Made by a program: the position numbers and the translations under genes | Notes under the pieces: model-generated | What the model was told of the DNA's origin: nothing | Database searches by the model: none | Seen by the model: only the letters and a program-made list of their open reading frames with translations | NCBI GenBank assembly: GCA_035471925.1 | Contig: DATIPO010000056.1 | Span: 1-5,240 of the forward strand | Direction: 5' to 3' | Source of the DNA: JANQFM01 sp035471925 | GTDB lineage: Bacteria > Acidobacteriota > UBA6911 > RPQK01 > DATIPO01 | DNA length: 5,240 nucleotides | Shown here: positions 5,200 to 5,240 of the stretch, one piece after another | How the letters are laid out: each line of letters begins with the position of its first letter | Numbering within the stretch: position 1 is the first letter of the stretch

Positions 5200-5240
5200 A
5201 TGAATCATCTTGAACAACTGATCGGCGAGTGGCTGGAATT
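5200..5240 (+). CDS. Start of an unidentified plus-strand gene (partial, right edge)
   Basis: An ATG at 5200 opens MNHLEQLIGEWLE and continues past the window edge. The peptide has the amphipathic, Glu/Leu/Trp-rich character of a genuine N-terminal helix. From memory it resembles the beginnings of uncharacterised bacterial proteins that start with an 'LEQL..EW.E' helix, some of them nuclease-like, but 13 residues cannot establish a family. No clear Shine-Dalgarno sequence precedes the ATG. The antisense frame (5238-5119, ending NLKQALLQ) is open too and is most simply a register-matched shadow. The gene would be divergent from the unknown genes at 3962-5025. Confidence 0.4.
   Translation, partial: MNHLEQLIGEWLE

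Noticed and set aside
1..5240. CRISPR array, IS element ends or rRNA
   Set aside because: No regularly spaced direct repeats, no transposase motifs and no rRNA signature were seen on either strand.

Overview
The window looks like GC-rich DNA from an acidobacterium or a close relative. The main reason is the large minus-strand permease at 343-2799. It has the duplicated MacB/FtsX layout of the 'acidobacterial duplicated orphan permease' (ADOP) family, which is greatly expanded in Acidobacteriota. This placement rests on that one family and is an inference.

Layout, left to right. (1) 1-342 has no confident complete gene; a short plus-strand reading frame ending at 67 may be the tail of a membrane protein that starts outside the window. 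(2) 343-2799, minus strand: a complete 818-residue ADOP permease. It has a strong Shine-Dalgarno sequence, and a perfect 9-nt inverted repeat in its leader could mask that site. (3) 2818-3113 is the intergenic region between the permease and a divergent toxin-antitoxin operon, with a -10-like box immediately before hicA. (4) 3114-3526, plus strand: a complete hicA-hicB operon whose genes overlap by ATGA. (5) 3527-3961 is non-coding. It holds a heptad repeat, a hairpin, and a precise 46-nt 3' fragment of a tRNA-Asp(GTC) gene on the minus strand. The fragment breaks off at the 5' edge of the anticodon loop, inside a 23-bp near-palindrome. (6) 3962-5025, minus strand: two unrecognised proteins of 160 and 116 residues. 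(7) From 5200 a plus-strand gene appears to start and run off the right edge.

Interpretation. The tRNA-Asp fragment looks like the displaced 3' end left when an integrative element enters a tRNA gene. Its polarity puts the element on the right, so the unrecognised genes from 3962 onward would be cargo near one end of a genomic island. HicAB and the permease would then lie on the flanking side, or in an older insertion. No integrase, intact tRNA-Asp or second attachment site is visible, so the far end must lie outside the window. HicA is predicted to cleave mRNA and HicB to neutralise it. The permease probably works in membrane or efflux processes without an ATPase encoded beside it. No complete new system can be shown here. 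The strongest leads are the attachment-site junction and the unknown genes to its right.
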